A stretch of DNA of 58,347 bases from Myxococcota bacterium (GTDB lineage Bacteria > Myxococcota_A > Polyangia > Polyangiales > Houyiibacteriaceae): assembly GCA_028284955.1 (NCBI GenBank), contig JANQQS010000118.1:1-58347 (forward strand), written 5' to 3'. Of this stretch, positions 46,168 to 55,986 are shown in pieces. The position numbers and the translations under genes were made by a program. The notes under the pieces are model-generated. The model did no database searches. It saw nothing but the letters and a program-made list of their open reading frames with translations, and was not told the DNA's origin. Position 1 is the first letter of the stretch, and every line of letters starts with the position of its first letter.

Positions 46168-47450
46168 CGGTTCCACCTAGACTGGTCCCATCTAAACTGG
46201 TTCCATCTAAACTGGTTCCATCTAAATTGGGCCGTCATCATCACGCCCCCGGGTTGGGCGCCGAAGGCGACCGAGCGGAGACTTGCGGCGCGACGCTTCC
46301 TTTTTCGGTTGATCAAATAGAGGACGAGCGTGGTCGTCGCGAACGCGGCCGACATGCCCCAGAACACGTCGGCGAAGAAGTTCGCGTCCTCGGTATCGTC
46401 TGCCGCGGCAGCGGTGGGGTTGTCTTCGAAATCGCGTCGTAGTCGCAATGCACGAATGGAAAGGCCCGTTGCCGTCGCGGCGACTGCGCCGGTCGCGATG
46501 AGCGAAATCAGCGGCCACGGGTCGAGCGTCTTGGTTTTCTTGTCGCGCAGGGTTGTTTCATCGCGTTGGGCATGACGAGAGGCCTGCGATGACGTTGCCC
46601 GGAGACGTACGGTTCCGGGGGTACCTGGCTCGACCGTAAACGATCGCTCAAACGAAGCCCCTTGTTCCGGCGAAAAACGAGCTTGGTGCGTTCCCGGAGC
46701 GAGCAGGATGGGTGCTTCGGTCTGCGCCGACTGACCGTCGATCGTCAGCGTCCCATCGCTGGGAACATCAAAACGAATCTGCACCTTTTCTGGCGCAAGC
46801 GCAGCTTCGACGTCTACCGCTTCTCCGGTCACCGCGGTGATGTTCGCTTCTCCGTCTTTGTGATGATCGAGCCGAAGGAACAGGCGGTGCTCTCCTGGGG
46901 GTAGCGCAATTTCGAGCGGAGTTCTGCCACGCGGCGCGAGATCCAAGCGATCGACGAACACCTGGGCGCCTTCGGGCTGGCTGGTCACGCGAACCACCGC
47001 GACCTTCGCGGCGAGCGCGTTTTTGCGTTTAGCTCCATCTTCGCGCTCGCGCGACGACAGACCAGGGATCATCAGATACTCGGAGTAGTACGAGTACGCC
47101 GATTCCAGCCGCCCGAGCTCTTCGAGCACCAAACCGGCGTTGAACAGAGCGTTTCGGCTGCGCACGATGCGCAAGCTCGATACGTAGGCTTGGAGCGCAC
47201 GTTCCAGTGCGCCGCGTCGCTTAGGCCCTTGCGCTTCGCGTGCGGCATCGAAATGGCGGTTGCCTTCTTCAAAGAAGACCCGCGCTTCAGCGTTGACGTC
47301 GGCGCGGGCTTGAGCTCGTTCGCTCTGTGCGTGCACCTCTGAAGTACCGATGCTCGGCATCGGAATCATTTCGGCCACGATCATTTGGGCCACGATGGTG
47401 GCGACCACGATGGTTGCGAAGCGCGTGGCGGTGAACGCTACGCGCCGCAC
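46164..47450 (-). CDS. TPR/PEGA-domain membrane protein with repeat-built ends
   Basis: 428 residues. A repeat-encoded signal peptide ends near V-H-A-Q (residue 42). TPR-like helices (about 50-145) are followed by a PEGA domain (about 150-215: V-R-V-T-S-Q-P-E-G-A-Q-V-F-V-D and G-R-T-P-L-E), a second beta domain, and two membrane helices (about 310-330 and 365-385). The C-terminus ends in F-R-W-N-Q repeats. PEGA domains occur with kinases and surface proteins, usually as binding modules. GTG 47450 is the only good start with this signal. It follows the kinase gene by 34 bases and overlaps the next gene by four, so it is the middle of a signalling-surface operon. Confidence 0.83.
   Translation of the reverse strand: MRRVAFTATRFATIVVATIVAQMIVAEMIPMPSIGTSEVHAQSERAQARADVNAEARVFFEEGNRHFDAAREAQGPKRRGALERALQAYVSSLRIVRSRNALFNAGLVLEELGRLESAYSYYSEYLMIPGLSSREREDGAKRKNALAAKVAVVRVTSQPEGAQVFVDRLDLAPRGRTPLEIALPPGEHRLFLRLDHHKDGEANITAVTGEAVDVEAALAPEKVQIRFDVPSDGTLTIDGQSAQTEAPILLAPGTHQARFSPEQGASFERSFTVEPGTPGTVRLRATSSQASRHAQRDETTLRDKKTKTLDPWPLISLIATGAVAATATGLSIRALRLRRDFEDNPTAAAADDTEDANFFADVFWGMSAAFATTTLVLYLINRKRKRRAASLRSVAFGAQPGGVMMTAQFRWNQFRWNQFRWDQSRWNR
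46171..46230. repeat. 15-bp tandem repeat spanning a gene junction
   Basis: ACTGGTTCCATCTAA-type units lie at 46181-46195, 46196-46210 and 46211-46225, with worn copies on both sides. They encode the F-R-W-N-Q pentads ending the PEGA protein; the most worn copy supplies the AGGTGG ribosome-binding site and leads into the ATGA junction with the next gene. Confidence 0.92.
47359..47418. repeat. 15-bp tandem repeat encoding a signal-peptide core
   Basis: GCCACGATCATTTGG (47374-47388), GCCACGATGGTGGCG (47389-47403) and ACCACGATGGTTGCG (47404-47418), with a worn unit before them, have a 15-bp period. On the minus strand they encode A-T-I-V-V-A-T-I-V-A-Q-M-I-V-A, the hydrophobic core of the PEGA protein's signal peptide. 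Confidence 0.88.
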
Positions 47451-47484
47451 GGATGGGACTCTCTAAGCATCGAATATCCAAGCA

Positions 47485-49410
<1,926 letters not shown>

Positions 49411-49564
49411 CCGCGTGTTGACAGCCTGCCCGAGAATACCAACTCCCTGATATTGTACACAATCCCGCGTGGCTGACGTTTTTCTCGAGAGCTGCTAGCG
49501 TGCCGCAGGCGGGTTGTATCCCCGCTTACAGCTTCACTTCTTCGACAATCGATCGAGGCAAATC

Positions 49565-50113
49565 ATGGCGCTTCAGTACTCCAAAGGCATGGCGGTAGGA
49601 ACGCCAGCGCCGGATTTTTCTCTCCCCGGTGTGGACGGGAGCGACTGGTCCGTGCAGTCGTTTGCGGATGCGCAACTGCTCGTGGTGGTCTTTACGTGCA
49701 ACCACTGCCCCTACGCGATTGCATGCGAAGACCGCTTGGTTCAACTGCAAGCCGACTACCTGGACCGCGGTGTGCGCCTGGTGGCGATCAATCCCAACGA
49801 CGCGGAACGCTACCCGGGCGACGACTTCGAGCACATGAAGGTCCGCGCTCAGGAGAAGTCATTCAATTTTCCTTACTTGAGAGACGAAACGCAGAGCGTC
49901 GCGCGTGCTTACGATGCCGCGTGTACGCCTGATATTTTCGTGTTCGATGCCGATCGCCGTCTGGTTTACAACGGTCGCCTCGACGACAACTGGCAACAGC
50001 CCGAGCAAGTTACGCGCCACGACCTCCGCGAAATGTTGGATGCGGCGCTCGCCGGAAACGCGCTGTCGTTTGATCCTGTTCCCTCGATGGGATGCAGCAT
50101 TAAGTGGAAGTAA
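49565..50113 (+). CDS. Thioredoxin-like (AhpC/TSA/TlpA-type) protein
   Basis: 182 residues, without signal peptide, so probably cytoplasmic. The thioredoxin fold shows G-T-P-A-P-D-F-S-L-P-G and an active-site motif F-T-C-N-H-C-P-Y (Cys45, Cys48), then A-I-N-P-N-D and C-T-P-D-I-F-V-F with the conserved cis-Pro. It ends PSMGCSIKWK, a tail seen in a widespread thioredoxin-family subgroup. It is likely a thiol-disulfide oxidoreductase. ATG 49565 is supported by GAGG about seven bases upstream. It diverges from the kinase operon; the 154-base region between them contains ATTGT-AC-ACAAT at about 49452-49463, a possible small operator. Confidence 0.88.
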   Translation: MALQYSKGMAVGTPAPDFSLPGVDGSDWSVQSFADAQLLVVVFTCNHCPYAIACEDRLVQLQADYLDRGVRLVAINPNDAERYPGDDFEHMKVRAQEKSFNFPYLRDETQSVARAYDAACTPDIFVFDADRRLVYNGRLDDNWQQPEQVTRHDLREMLDAALAGNALSFDPVPSMGCSIKWK

Positions 50114-50142
50114 CTTTTTTGACCCAGAAATAAGTGCGCAAA

Positions 50143-50170
50143 CCCACCCTAAGGGGTGGTAGCAATTTTT
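50143..50170 (+). terminator. Possible terminator after the thioredoxin-like gene
   Basis: CCACCC, loop TAAG, GGGTGG form a six-base-pair GC stem 30 bases after the stop codon; TTTTT follows after six intervening bases. Plausible but imperfect because of that spacing. Confidence 0.5.
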
Positions 50171-50233
50171 GTGGTTGTCGTGTGAACTACGCGCGTTGCC
50201 TGAGCAACTAAGAATCTCGTCGAGGAGGGACGG

Positions 50234-52930
50234 ATGAACATGTGCGCTTGTTCGATGCGGTTTCGATGGTCTCTTGTCATCTTCATTACAGCAGTCTTCG
50301 CGACGAGCGCGTTCGCCTGCACCGACGAAGTCGCAACCGATCCCGAGGTATCGATCGAGGGAGTAGGAGGCGGCGACGATGAAGAATCTAAGCAACTGCG
50401 CATCGACGAGGTCACTCCGGCTGAAGGATCGGCGGAAGGAGGAACGCTCGTCACACTGATCGGTCGAGGGTTCTCCGCGAACACGCAAGTCTTGTTTGGT
50501 GACCACAAGGCGCCGCACGTTCGCGTGTTGAGCAACAAGGTTTTGCAGGTGCGCACGCCGCCTGGCAAACCAGGGTCGGTCGATGTGGTGGCAAAAAAGC
50601 GTCGCGCCCGCGCCCGTCGCAAACGCGGATTCAAATACGTCGCGAAGTTTGCGTGCCGCATCCACAAAGTGACGCCGAGCTTTGGCGAAACCGATGTCGC
50701 GATACGGCCGGCGTTGCGCGTGGAGTGGGGAAAGCCCATCAACCTTGAGAATATTGAAGATCGCCTTCGTGTGACCCGGCTGCCGGGCTCTCACCCAGAA
50801 GAAACGCCGGGCGATGAAGTTCCGTTCCGCGTGGTCTCCACCGATCGCAACGCGGTCGAGCTCGAGCTCACTCGTTCGCTACGTTTCTTCAACGTCTATG
50901 CGCTGTCGATCGATTCCGTCCGGAGCGCCAAAGGGGAACGATGCGAACCGGGGGCTGTAGCCTTCGCAACCGTCGTTCCGCATGCCGTGGAGCAGCCGCA
51001 GAGAGTTTCGGTGAGTGAAACGATGGCGGTGGTGGGCGATACGTTGCTTTCCGTAGCGCGGGATGCACGCAGCCTCCAGGTTCTCGACGCGACCGATCCG
51101 GAGACGCCCGTGCTCGAAGACGAGCTTCGAGTCTCGATCACTCCGCTTCATATGTCGGTGTCTCCCGACGAAACGCGTGCCTACGTGGCAGGCGGCTTTC
51201 AAGGCGTGCTGATCGTAGACATTGCGATGCCTCGACAGCCGCGCGTGCTCGGGGTGGCCGGTACACCGGGTTTCGCCCGCCAGACGGTGGCGTTTGAGCG
51301 AGATGGCCGTCAGTTGCTCGCGGTTGCCGACGGTCGCTGGGGCGTGCGTTTGCTCGATGTGTCAGACCCCGAAGGGGTGCAGAACCTCGCCACTGTCTTG
51401 TTCGGTCGCGAGCCAGGTCTCGGCGGAAACGACGTGCGAGCCCTCGCGCGTTCGGGCGATCGATTGGGCGTCGCGAATGGCGCGTTTGGAACAGCGGTGA
51501 TTTCTCTTAGCGACCTTCGTCGGCCGACTGTTGTGGCGGAGCGAGAGGCACCAGGGGCACCCGTCGATCAGGTTGCCATCTGGAACGATTTACTCTTCAC
51601 CAATCGCGGAGTGGTCTTTGTCGACGCGCTCGATCTCTCAGACGCCACCTTGCCCACGCTCGGCAGTCTGCGCGCGTGCGACGAATGTTTCCAGCAGTTC
51701 CCGCTTCGATTCACGGTTCAGTCGCCAGCGCCAGGCTCGGCTGAGCTCCACATCGTGGGCGCACGGGAAGGGTTTCGTGCGTTTTCCTTGGATGGCGCGC
51801 TGGACCCCGGAGGCGCGTTTTCGTTCGGCGGGTCGCGCATCCCTGACGCGGCGGTTTCGCGCCCTTACGTAGAGGCGCCGTCGACGTTCTTGGCGACGGC
51901 GGGCGCGATCTACGCGTCGACCCGCTCGGGGCTGTTTTCGTTTGATCGCATCGGCGACGACCCTTCGCGTCGCGCGACGCTTCAGGGGCACGGGCTCGTG
52001 ACTTCGGTGGGTAGCCAGGGCGGCACCCTCTACGCCGCAGCCCTCAACGCGGGCGTAGAAGTATTTCAACTGGAAGACGTGGAGCAGCCGGCGTTTCTTC
52101 GTCGGGTCGCAACGCCGGCATCGCCGCTTGGTGATCTGAGTTCGTTTACGGTTACGCCGCGCGAACGCGAAGGCAATACTCTTGTGGTGGGCGACGCGCG
52201 AGGAGGCGTGGTCGTCTTCGATGCGAGCGATCCGCTGCTCCCGGTGCTTTCGGGCCAGCAGATGGCGCTCGATGCGGTCCGCCGAGTTTCGCTGGGCGAA
52301 GAACTTATCTACGCCTGCGAAGACAACGTGGGCCTCATTATCTCGGAGCTCAATCCTGCGGGAGTGCCCAACTTGGTGGCCCGGGTGCGCTTCGAGGACA
52401 TTCGTCCGGGGTCGCGCGATCAATGCTCGGATGTATTGGCGGACGAAGCGCGAGGCGTGCTTTTTGTGGCGAGCCGGCTCGGCCTCGCAGTGCTCGACGT
52501 GTCTGACCCCGCCGCGCCGCGGGTGCTGACGGCGGTCGATCTACCGGCGCGCGATCTTCTAGGGTCGCTTGCGCTAAGGGGAGACGCGCTTTTCGCCGGC
52601 ACCACAGCAGCTGATTTCGAGGGTCGATTCGAACGCAACCACCGGGTTCAAATCTTCGATGTGTCCGACCCGGCAATGCCCGAGCGCGTTTGGGTGTCTG
52701 AGGAGCTCGGCTCCGTGCAAGACGTCGTGGTACGGGCTGACGTGCTGTTCGTGTCGAGCGCCGACCTCGGCGTTCGGTTCTACGACGTGGCCGATTCGTT
52801 TGCGCCCGTGCTTGAAGGCCGTGCATCGACGTTTGGCAATGCCACCGAGCTCGACGCGGGCGACAACGCGCTCTACATCGCGCAACGGTCCGGCGGGGTA
52901 GGAGTCATGCATACCGGCCCGCTCCCTTGA
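50234..52930 (+). CDS. Lipoprotein with IPT/TIG domain and LVIVD-type propeller repeats
   Basis: 898 residues. The signal peptide ends at A-F-A-C (Cys29), followed by TDE. An IPT/TIG domain (about 57-137: D-E-V-T-P-A-E-G-S-A-E-G-G-T-L-V-T-L-I-G-R-G-F) is followed by an Ig-like domain (about 140-250), then a long series of blades with V-L-D-V-S-D-P-A-A-P-R-V-L type signatures, the LVIVD beta-propeller pattern, probably two propellers. Such proteins are surface adhesion or scaffold lipoproteins. Good ribosome-binding site GAGGAGGG before ATG 50234. Its 3' end runs directly into a 16-bp tandem repeat. No operon partner is obvious. Confidence 0.87.
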   Translation: MNMCACSMRFRWSLVIFITAVFATSAFACTDEVATDPEVSIEGVGGGDDEESKQLRIDEVTPAEGSAEGGTLVTLIGRGFSANTQVLFGDHKAPHVRVLSNKVLQVRTPPGKPGSVDVVAKKRRARARRKRGFKYVAKFACRIHKVTPSFGETDVAIRPALRVEWGKPINLENIEDRLRVTRLPGSHPEETPGDEVPFRVVSTDRNAVELELTRSLRFFNVYALSIDSVRSAKGERCEPGAVAFATVVPHAVEQPQRVSVSETMAVVGDTLLSVARDARSLQVLDATDPETPVLEDELRVSITPLHMSVSPDETRAYVAGGFQGVLIVDIAMPRQPRVLGVAGTPGFARQTVAFERDGRQLLAVADGRWGVRLLDVSDPEGVQNLATVLFGREPGLGGNDVRALARSGDRLGVANGAFGTAVISLSDLRRPTVVAEREAPGAPVDQVAIWNDLLFTNRGVVFVDALDLSDATLPTLGSLRACDECFQQFPLRFTVQSPAPGSAELHIVGAREGFRAFSLDGALDPGGAFSFGGSRIPDAAVSRPYVEAPSTFLATAGAIYASTRSGLFSFDRIGDDPSRRATLQGHGLVTSVGSQGGTLYAAALNAGVEVFQLEDVEQPAFLRRVATPASPLGDLSSFTVTPREREGNTLVVGDARGGVVVFDASDPLLPVLSGQQMALDAVRRVSLGEELIYACEDNVGLIISELNPAGVPNLVARVRFEDIRPGSRDQCSDVLADEARGVLFVASRLGLAVLDVSDPAAPRVLTAVDLPARDLLGSLALRGDALFAGTTAADFEGRFERNHRVQIFDVSDPAMPERVWVSEELGSVQDVVVRADVLFVSSADLGVRFYDVADSFAPVLEGRASTFGNATELDAGDNALYIAQRSGGVGVMHTGPLP

Positions 52931-53040
52931 TTTGGAGGTGGCTTAATTTGGAGGTGGCTTAATTTGGAGGCGGCTTAGATTTGCGGATGGCCTAGATTTC
53001 GAGACAGCTTGAGATTGGCGGTGGCGTAGGGTTGGCAGCT
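52930..53040. repeat. 16-17-bp intergenic tandem repeat with decay gradient
   Basis: ATTTGGAGGTGGCTTA occurs exactly twice (52930-52945, 52946-52961), then with one change (52962-52977), then in increasingly worn copies through about 53040. Unlike the in-gene repeats the unit is 16-17 bases, not a multiple of three. It starts at the last base of the stop codon of the TIG/LVIVD gene. Confidence 0.9.
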
Positions 53041-53079
53041 TCGTATTGGCGATGGCCTCGCATTCGCTAGAGTATCGCC

Positions 53080-53634
53080 ATGAGAGTGCCGCCCATGGGC
53101 ATGCCGCGCGACGAGATTTGCGCGGAGCTCGACCAAATCCGCCATCCCCTTCGAATCGCCGTCGATCGGGCTAAAAACCCGTTCAACATCGGGTCGATCG
53201 TGCGCACCGCGCACAGTTTCTTGGCGCGTGAAATTATTCTTATTGGCTCCGAGCCCTGGTATGAGCGTGCGGCCATGGGCATGCATCGCTACGAGCACAT
53301 CGTGGAGCTACCGGACCACCGCTCATTTCTCCAGCGGGCCGAGGAGCAGCAATGGACGCTCGTTGCATTCGAAAAAGACCACGCGCGCACCGGGCTCTGG
53401 GAGGCCGAGATTCCGGAAGATGCGGTGCTTGTGTTCGGCAACGAAGACGACGGAATTTCGGCCGAAGTGCTGGCGGCGGCCCATGAAATCGTTGGAATTC
53501 CGATGTATGGCATCAACCACAGCTATCCCATATCGATCGCCGCAGGCATTGCGATGGCCGAATGGGCGCGCCGTCGCTACCAGCGGGGGCGGGTGGTGAC
53601 CCCAAACGCTTGCGAAGCGCTCGCTGGCCGCTAG
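53080..53634 (+). CDS. TrmH/SpoU-family RNA 2'-O-methyltransferase
   Basis: 184 residues. Three SpoU motifs are clear: NPFNIGSIVRTAHSF (33-47, with the catalytic Arg in motif 1), VFGNEDDGIS (motif 2), and IPMYGINHSYPISIAAGIAM (motif 3), which together form the SPOUT knot that binds S-adenosylmethionine. It probably methylates a ribose in tRNA or rRNA; length and motifs do not decide which. The ATG at 53080 gives a normal length; other Met codons follow at residues 6 and 8. It ends 15 bases before a tRNA cluster. Confidence 0.92.
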   Translation: MRVPPMGMPRDEICAELDQIRHPLRIAVDRAKNPFNIGSIVRTAHSFLAREIILIGSEPWYERAAMGMHRYEHIVELPDHRSFLQRAEEQQWTLVAFEKDHARTGLWEAEIPEDAVLVFGNEDDGISAEVLAAAHEIVGIPMYGINHSYPISIAAGIAMAEWARRRYQRGRVVTPNACEALAGR

Positions 53635-53648
53635 ACTCCCCGCCTCTT

Positions 53649-53724
53649 GGTGGGTGTAGCTCAGTGGTAGAGCACTGGATTGTGGCTCCGGGAGTCGCGG
53701 GTTCAATTCCCGTCACTCACCCCA
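53649..53724 (+). tRNA. tRNA-His (anticodon GTG)
   Basis: The seven-base-pair acceptor GTGGGTG (53650-53656) pairs with CACTCAC (53714-53720). G at -1 (53649) faces C73, the hallmark identity pair of tRNA-His, and CCA is encoded (53722-53724). The anticodon loop TTGTGGC and T-loop TTCAATT are in place. Confidence 0.96.
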
Positions 53725-53813
53725 AAACGCACGGATTTTCATTGACAGCCGCGCGGGTTCGGGTCAAAAGCCTCTCCCGCGGAAGGCGTCTTACGAAGTC
53801 TAAAGCAGCACAC

Positions 53814-53890
53814 GCACCCGTAGCTCAGCTGGATAGAGCGTCGGACTTCGAATCCGCAGGTCGTAGGTTCGAATCCTACCGGGTGTGCCA
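53814..53890 (+). tRNA. tRNA-Arg (anticodon TCG)
   Basis: The acceptor GCACCCG (53814-53820) pairs with CGGGTGT (53880-53886), with a G-T at the first position, and CCA is encoded. The anticodon loop CTTCGAA gives TCG, reading CGN-type arginine codons. T-stem GTAGG with CCTAC and T-loop TTCGAAT are normal. Confidence 0.95.
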
Positions 53891-53934
53891 TCGCTTGCGG
53901 CGCGCAGTTTGCGCCGTGGGCTTTTTGACAACCG

Positions 53935-54007
53935 GGGTCATTAGCTCAATCGGTAGAGCAGTGGATTCTTAATCCATTGGCTGAAGGTTCGAGTCCTTCA
54001 TGACCCA
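53935..54007 (+). tRNA. tRNA-Lys (anticodon CTT)
   Basis: The acceptor GGGTCAT (53935-53941) pairs with ATGACCC (54000-54006), discriminator A at 54007. The anticodon loop TTCTTAA gives CTT. The 3' CCA is not encoded (CTA follows), unlike the two tRNAs before it, so it must be added enzymatically. Confidence 0.95.
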
Positions 54008-54101
54008 CTACAGATCAATCGCGATTCGCTGGTTGGCTGCGCATGAGCAGCGTAATTTTCGCATGGGTGGCGTAGTTTTCGCATAAGCGTGTATGAGCAG
54101 A

Positions 54102-55139
54102 CTAGATCTGCATCCGTACCGTTTTTTGTACATTGGGGGGTGCCGTCGCCGATCGGCCCTCCGCTGATTGACGCAGGAGCTTCAAGATGTGCGGCCCGAG
54201 CACGTCGAGCTCGGTGGAGGAGTATTGTTCTCCTTCAAACCGCTCGACGACCCGGGTCTGGCGTTCGAGGATGTCGGCGTCTTGCTTCAGGATGGACATG
54301 AGCACCGGTCTGAGGCCGGCCGCCACGAGTTTTCCGGGTAAGGGAACTCGGAAGGTCACGGTGGCGAACATGCGGGTCAAGCGATCGCGGAGGGGAGTGA
54401 GCGCGCTGGTGGCGATGAGGTGGCTCGCATCGCCCAAGCGATATTCGACTTGGGTGATGCACGGCATGATGAACCGGTCAAAATGCTGTACCGCGCCACC
54501 TCGAGGCGCGAGCAGGCGTCCGGCGAGGCCGCTCGGTCGTTGCTCGCCGATGTACTCCGCTTGAACCCGCTCCGCGGTCCGAGTGACCACGACGTCGACC
54601 TGCTGCGGCTCGCCTGAGCGAAAAAGGCCGCGGTGCAAGAACGAAGTGTGCAGTACGTCGAGCACATTTTCTGCGACCGCGTGAAGCGATGCCTGAAAGT
54701 CCATGGTTTGCCGAACCGTGAAGTAGCTCGGGTCGTCAAGGTGGGGCAGCGCAAATGGCGAAGTGTCGGGCGTGGCGCCAGCTGCGCCGTATACCCAGAT
54801 GAAACCGTCCTGCTCGCGAGCGGGGTAGCTGTCGACCCGATAGCGAGCCCGGCCTCCGGAGCTCACGAGCCCAGGAATCCTCTGGCAGGCGCCCGCGCGG
54901 TCGAATTGCCAGCCATGGTAGGGACACTCGAGGTTTGCTCCTCGTACTTGGCCCGCCGACAGCGGTGCGTTTCGGTGGGGGCAGCGGTCGAGCAGCGCGC
55001 CCGGCGTTCCGTCCGCGCCTCGGAAGAGAACGAGCGGAATATTGAGTAAATTCACCTCCAGGGGTGCTTTACCTAACGCGGAAGATGTGCTTACAACGTA
55101 CCAGCCGTGGGGGACGTGGATGACAGCGGATGCGACCAT
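54102..55139 (-). CDS. Rieske [2Fe-2S] oxygenase (ring-hydroxylating type)
   Basis: 345 residues. Rieske cluster ligands: CPH (Cys53, His55) and CPYHGW (Cys72, His75). The mononuclear iron site is ENVLDVLHTSFLH with His164 and His169 and bridging Asp161, the standard N-x2-D-x2-H-x4-H pattern. The C-terminal domain looks like the substrate-binding helix-grip fold. Family members hydroxylate or demethylate aromatic, steroid or pigment substrates with electrons from a reductase; no reductase gene is next to it. ATG 55139 has no strong Shine-Dalgarno. It is divergent from the TetR regulator, which is a likely controller. Confidence 0.9.
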   Translation of the reverse strand: MVASAVIHVPHGWYVVSTSSALGKAPLEVNLLNIPLVLFRGADGTPGALLDRCPHRNAPLSAGQVRGANLECPYHGWQFDRAGACQRIPGLVSSGGRARYRVDSYPAREQDGFIWVYGAAGATPDTSPFALPHLDDPSYFTVRQTMDFQASLHAVAENVLDVLHTSFLHRGLFRSGEPQQVDVVVTRTAERVQAEYIGEQRPSGLAGRLLAPRGGAVQHFDRFIMPCITQVEYRLGDASHLIATSALTPLRDRLTRMFATVTFRVPLPGKLVAAGLRPVLMSILKQDADILERQTRVVERFEGEQYSSTELDVLGPHILKLLRQSAEGRSATAPPNVQKTVRMQI

Positions 55140-55182
55140 GCTTGCGCATCATACCAGCGTCCATGGGTTGCGGGGATCTGGT

Positions 55183-55201
55183 GTTCTTTTTTGATCAGAA
55201 C
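55183..55201. promoter_or_regulatory. Candidate operator between Rieske and TetR genes
   Basis: GTTCT, ten bases, AGAAC form an inverted repeat in the 103-base divergent region, where a TetR-family protein commonly binds to control both genes. The arms are only five bases, so this is a tentative site. Confidence 0.3.
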
Positions 55202-55242
55202 ATTCGGCCCTTTTTGGCGAGAAGTGAGGGAGGGACAAGCCA

Positions 55243-55947
55243 ATGGGATCGTCACGACGGGTGAATAAAGAGCGAACCCGCGCCAGGCTAATTGAAGCGA
55301 CGCTCGAGCTGCTTCGAACCGAAGGGCGTTCTTCGCTCACAACCGGGCGTGTCGCCCAGCAAGCCGGGGTCGCCCAGCCGACATTCTATGTTCATTTTGG
55401 CCAGATGGATGAAGCCTTGGAGGGCGCTGCCGAAGCGATGGTGCATCGACTGATGGAGCGCCTCGAACTCGTCCCCAATGCTCCCGCCGTATCTGGCGCC
55501 TCCGCGATGTCTAGCGACTCAGCCGCGGCCAGCGCCTCCGTTTCGGGCGGCGCCTCTGTTTCATCAAACTCGCTCAACGCAGATCCAATGCGTTGCACTA
55601 TCGCTCGCCTGGTGGGTGCGCTGCTCTCGGAACCTCAGCTTGCCGAGGTATTTCTGCGCCACCGTCGGGATTCAGCCTCTCCTCTGGGACGAGAATCGCG
55701 GGTCCTGACTCGCTATATTGAACGCCAAGTCGTTAGCGCGCTCAAGGTGGTTGGCTCAGCTCCGGCCCAGTCGAGTCCCGAGTTGCATGCCGAGCTCATC
55801 GTGGGAATGGCGCTTGCCGTGGTGGAAGGATCGCTGGACCAGCGCATCACCGACCTAGACGTAGCCATCGATGTCGTCGCGCGATCTGCAGAGCGCGCCG
55901 TAGGCGCGGCGGACGTTCCGGCGAATCCTGTTCGATCAGCTTTATGA
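55243..55947 (+). CDS. TetR-family transcriptional regulator
   Basis: 234 residues. The N-terminal helix-turn-helix is clear: R-A-R-L-I-E-A-T-L-E-L-L, then S-L-T-T-G-R-V-A-Q-Q-A-G-V-A-Q-P-T-F-Y-V-H-F (about 32-53). The C-terminal ligand domain is interrupted by an Ala/Ser/Gly-rich stretch (about 83-110), an unusual insertion for the family. GAGGGAGGGAC lies about nine bases before the ATG. It could regulate the divergent Rieske oxygenase and the acyl-CoA dehydrogenase that follows after 39 bases, which may be cotranscribed. The inducer is unknown. Confidence 0.9.
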   Translation: MGSSRRVNKERTRARLIEATLELLRTEGRSSLTTGRVAQQAGVAQPTFYVHFGQMDEALEGAAEAMVHRLMERLELVPNAPAVSGASAMSSDSAAASASVSGGASVSSNSLNADPMRCTIARLVGALLSEPQLAEVFLRHRRDSASPLGRESRVLTRYIERQVVSALKVVGSAPAQSSPELHAELIVGMALAVVEGSLDQRITDLDVAIDVVARSAERAVGAADVPANPVRSAL

Positions 55948-55986
55948 GGAGCTTTCGGAGGAGGGTCTTCGTGATATGTTGACCCT

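Noticed and set aside
45292-46320. 342-codon plus-strand frame
   Set aside because: Antisense to the first MopE-motif lipoprotein gene; typical GC-rich shadow.
49418-49456. Sigma-70 promoter (TTGACA) upstream of the thioredoxin-like gene
   Set aside because: TTGACA is present at 49418-49423, but no -10 box lies at 16-18 bases; the nearest candidate is 27 bases away.
53562-53972. 136-codon frame across the tRNA cluster
   Set aside because: It overlaps tRNA-His and tRNA-Arg and reads through their structured sequence.
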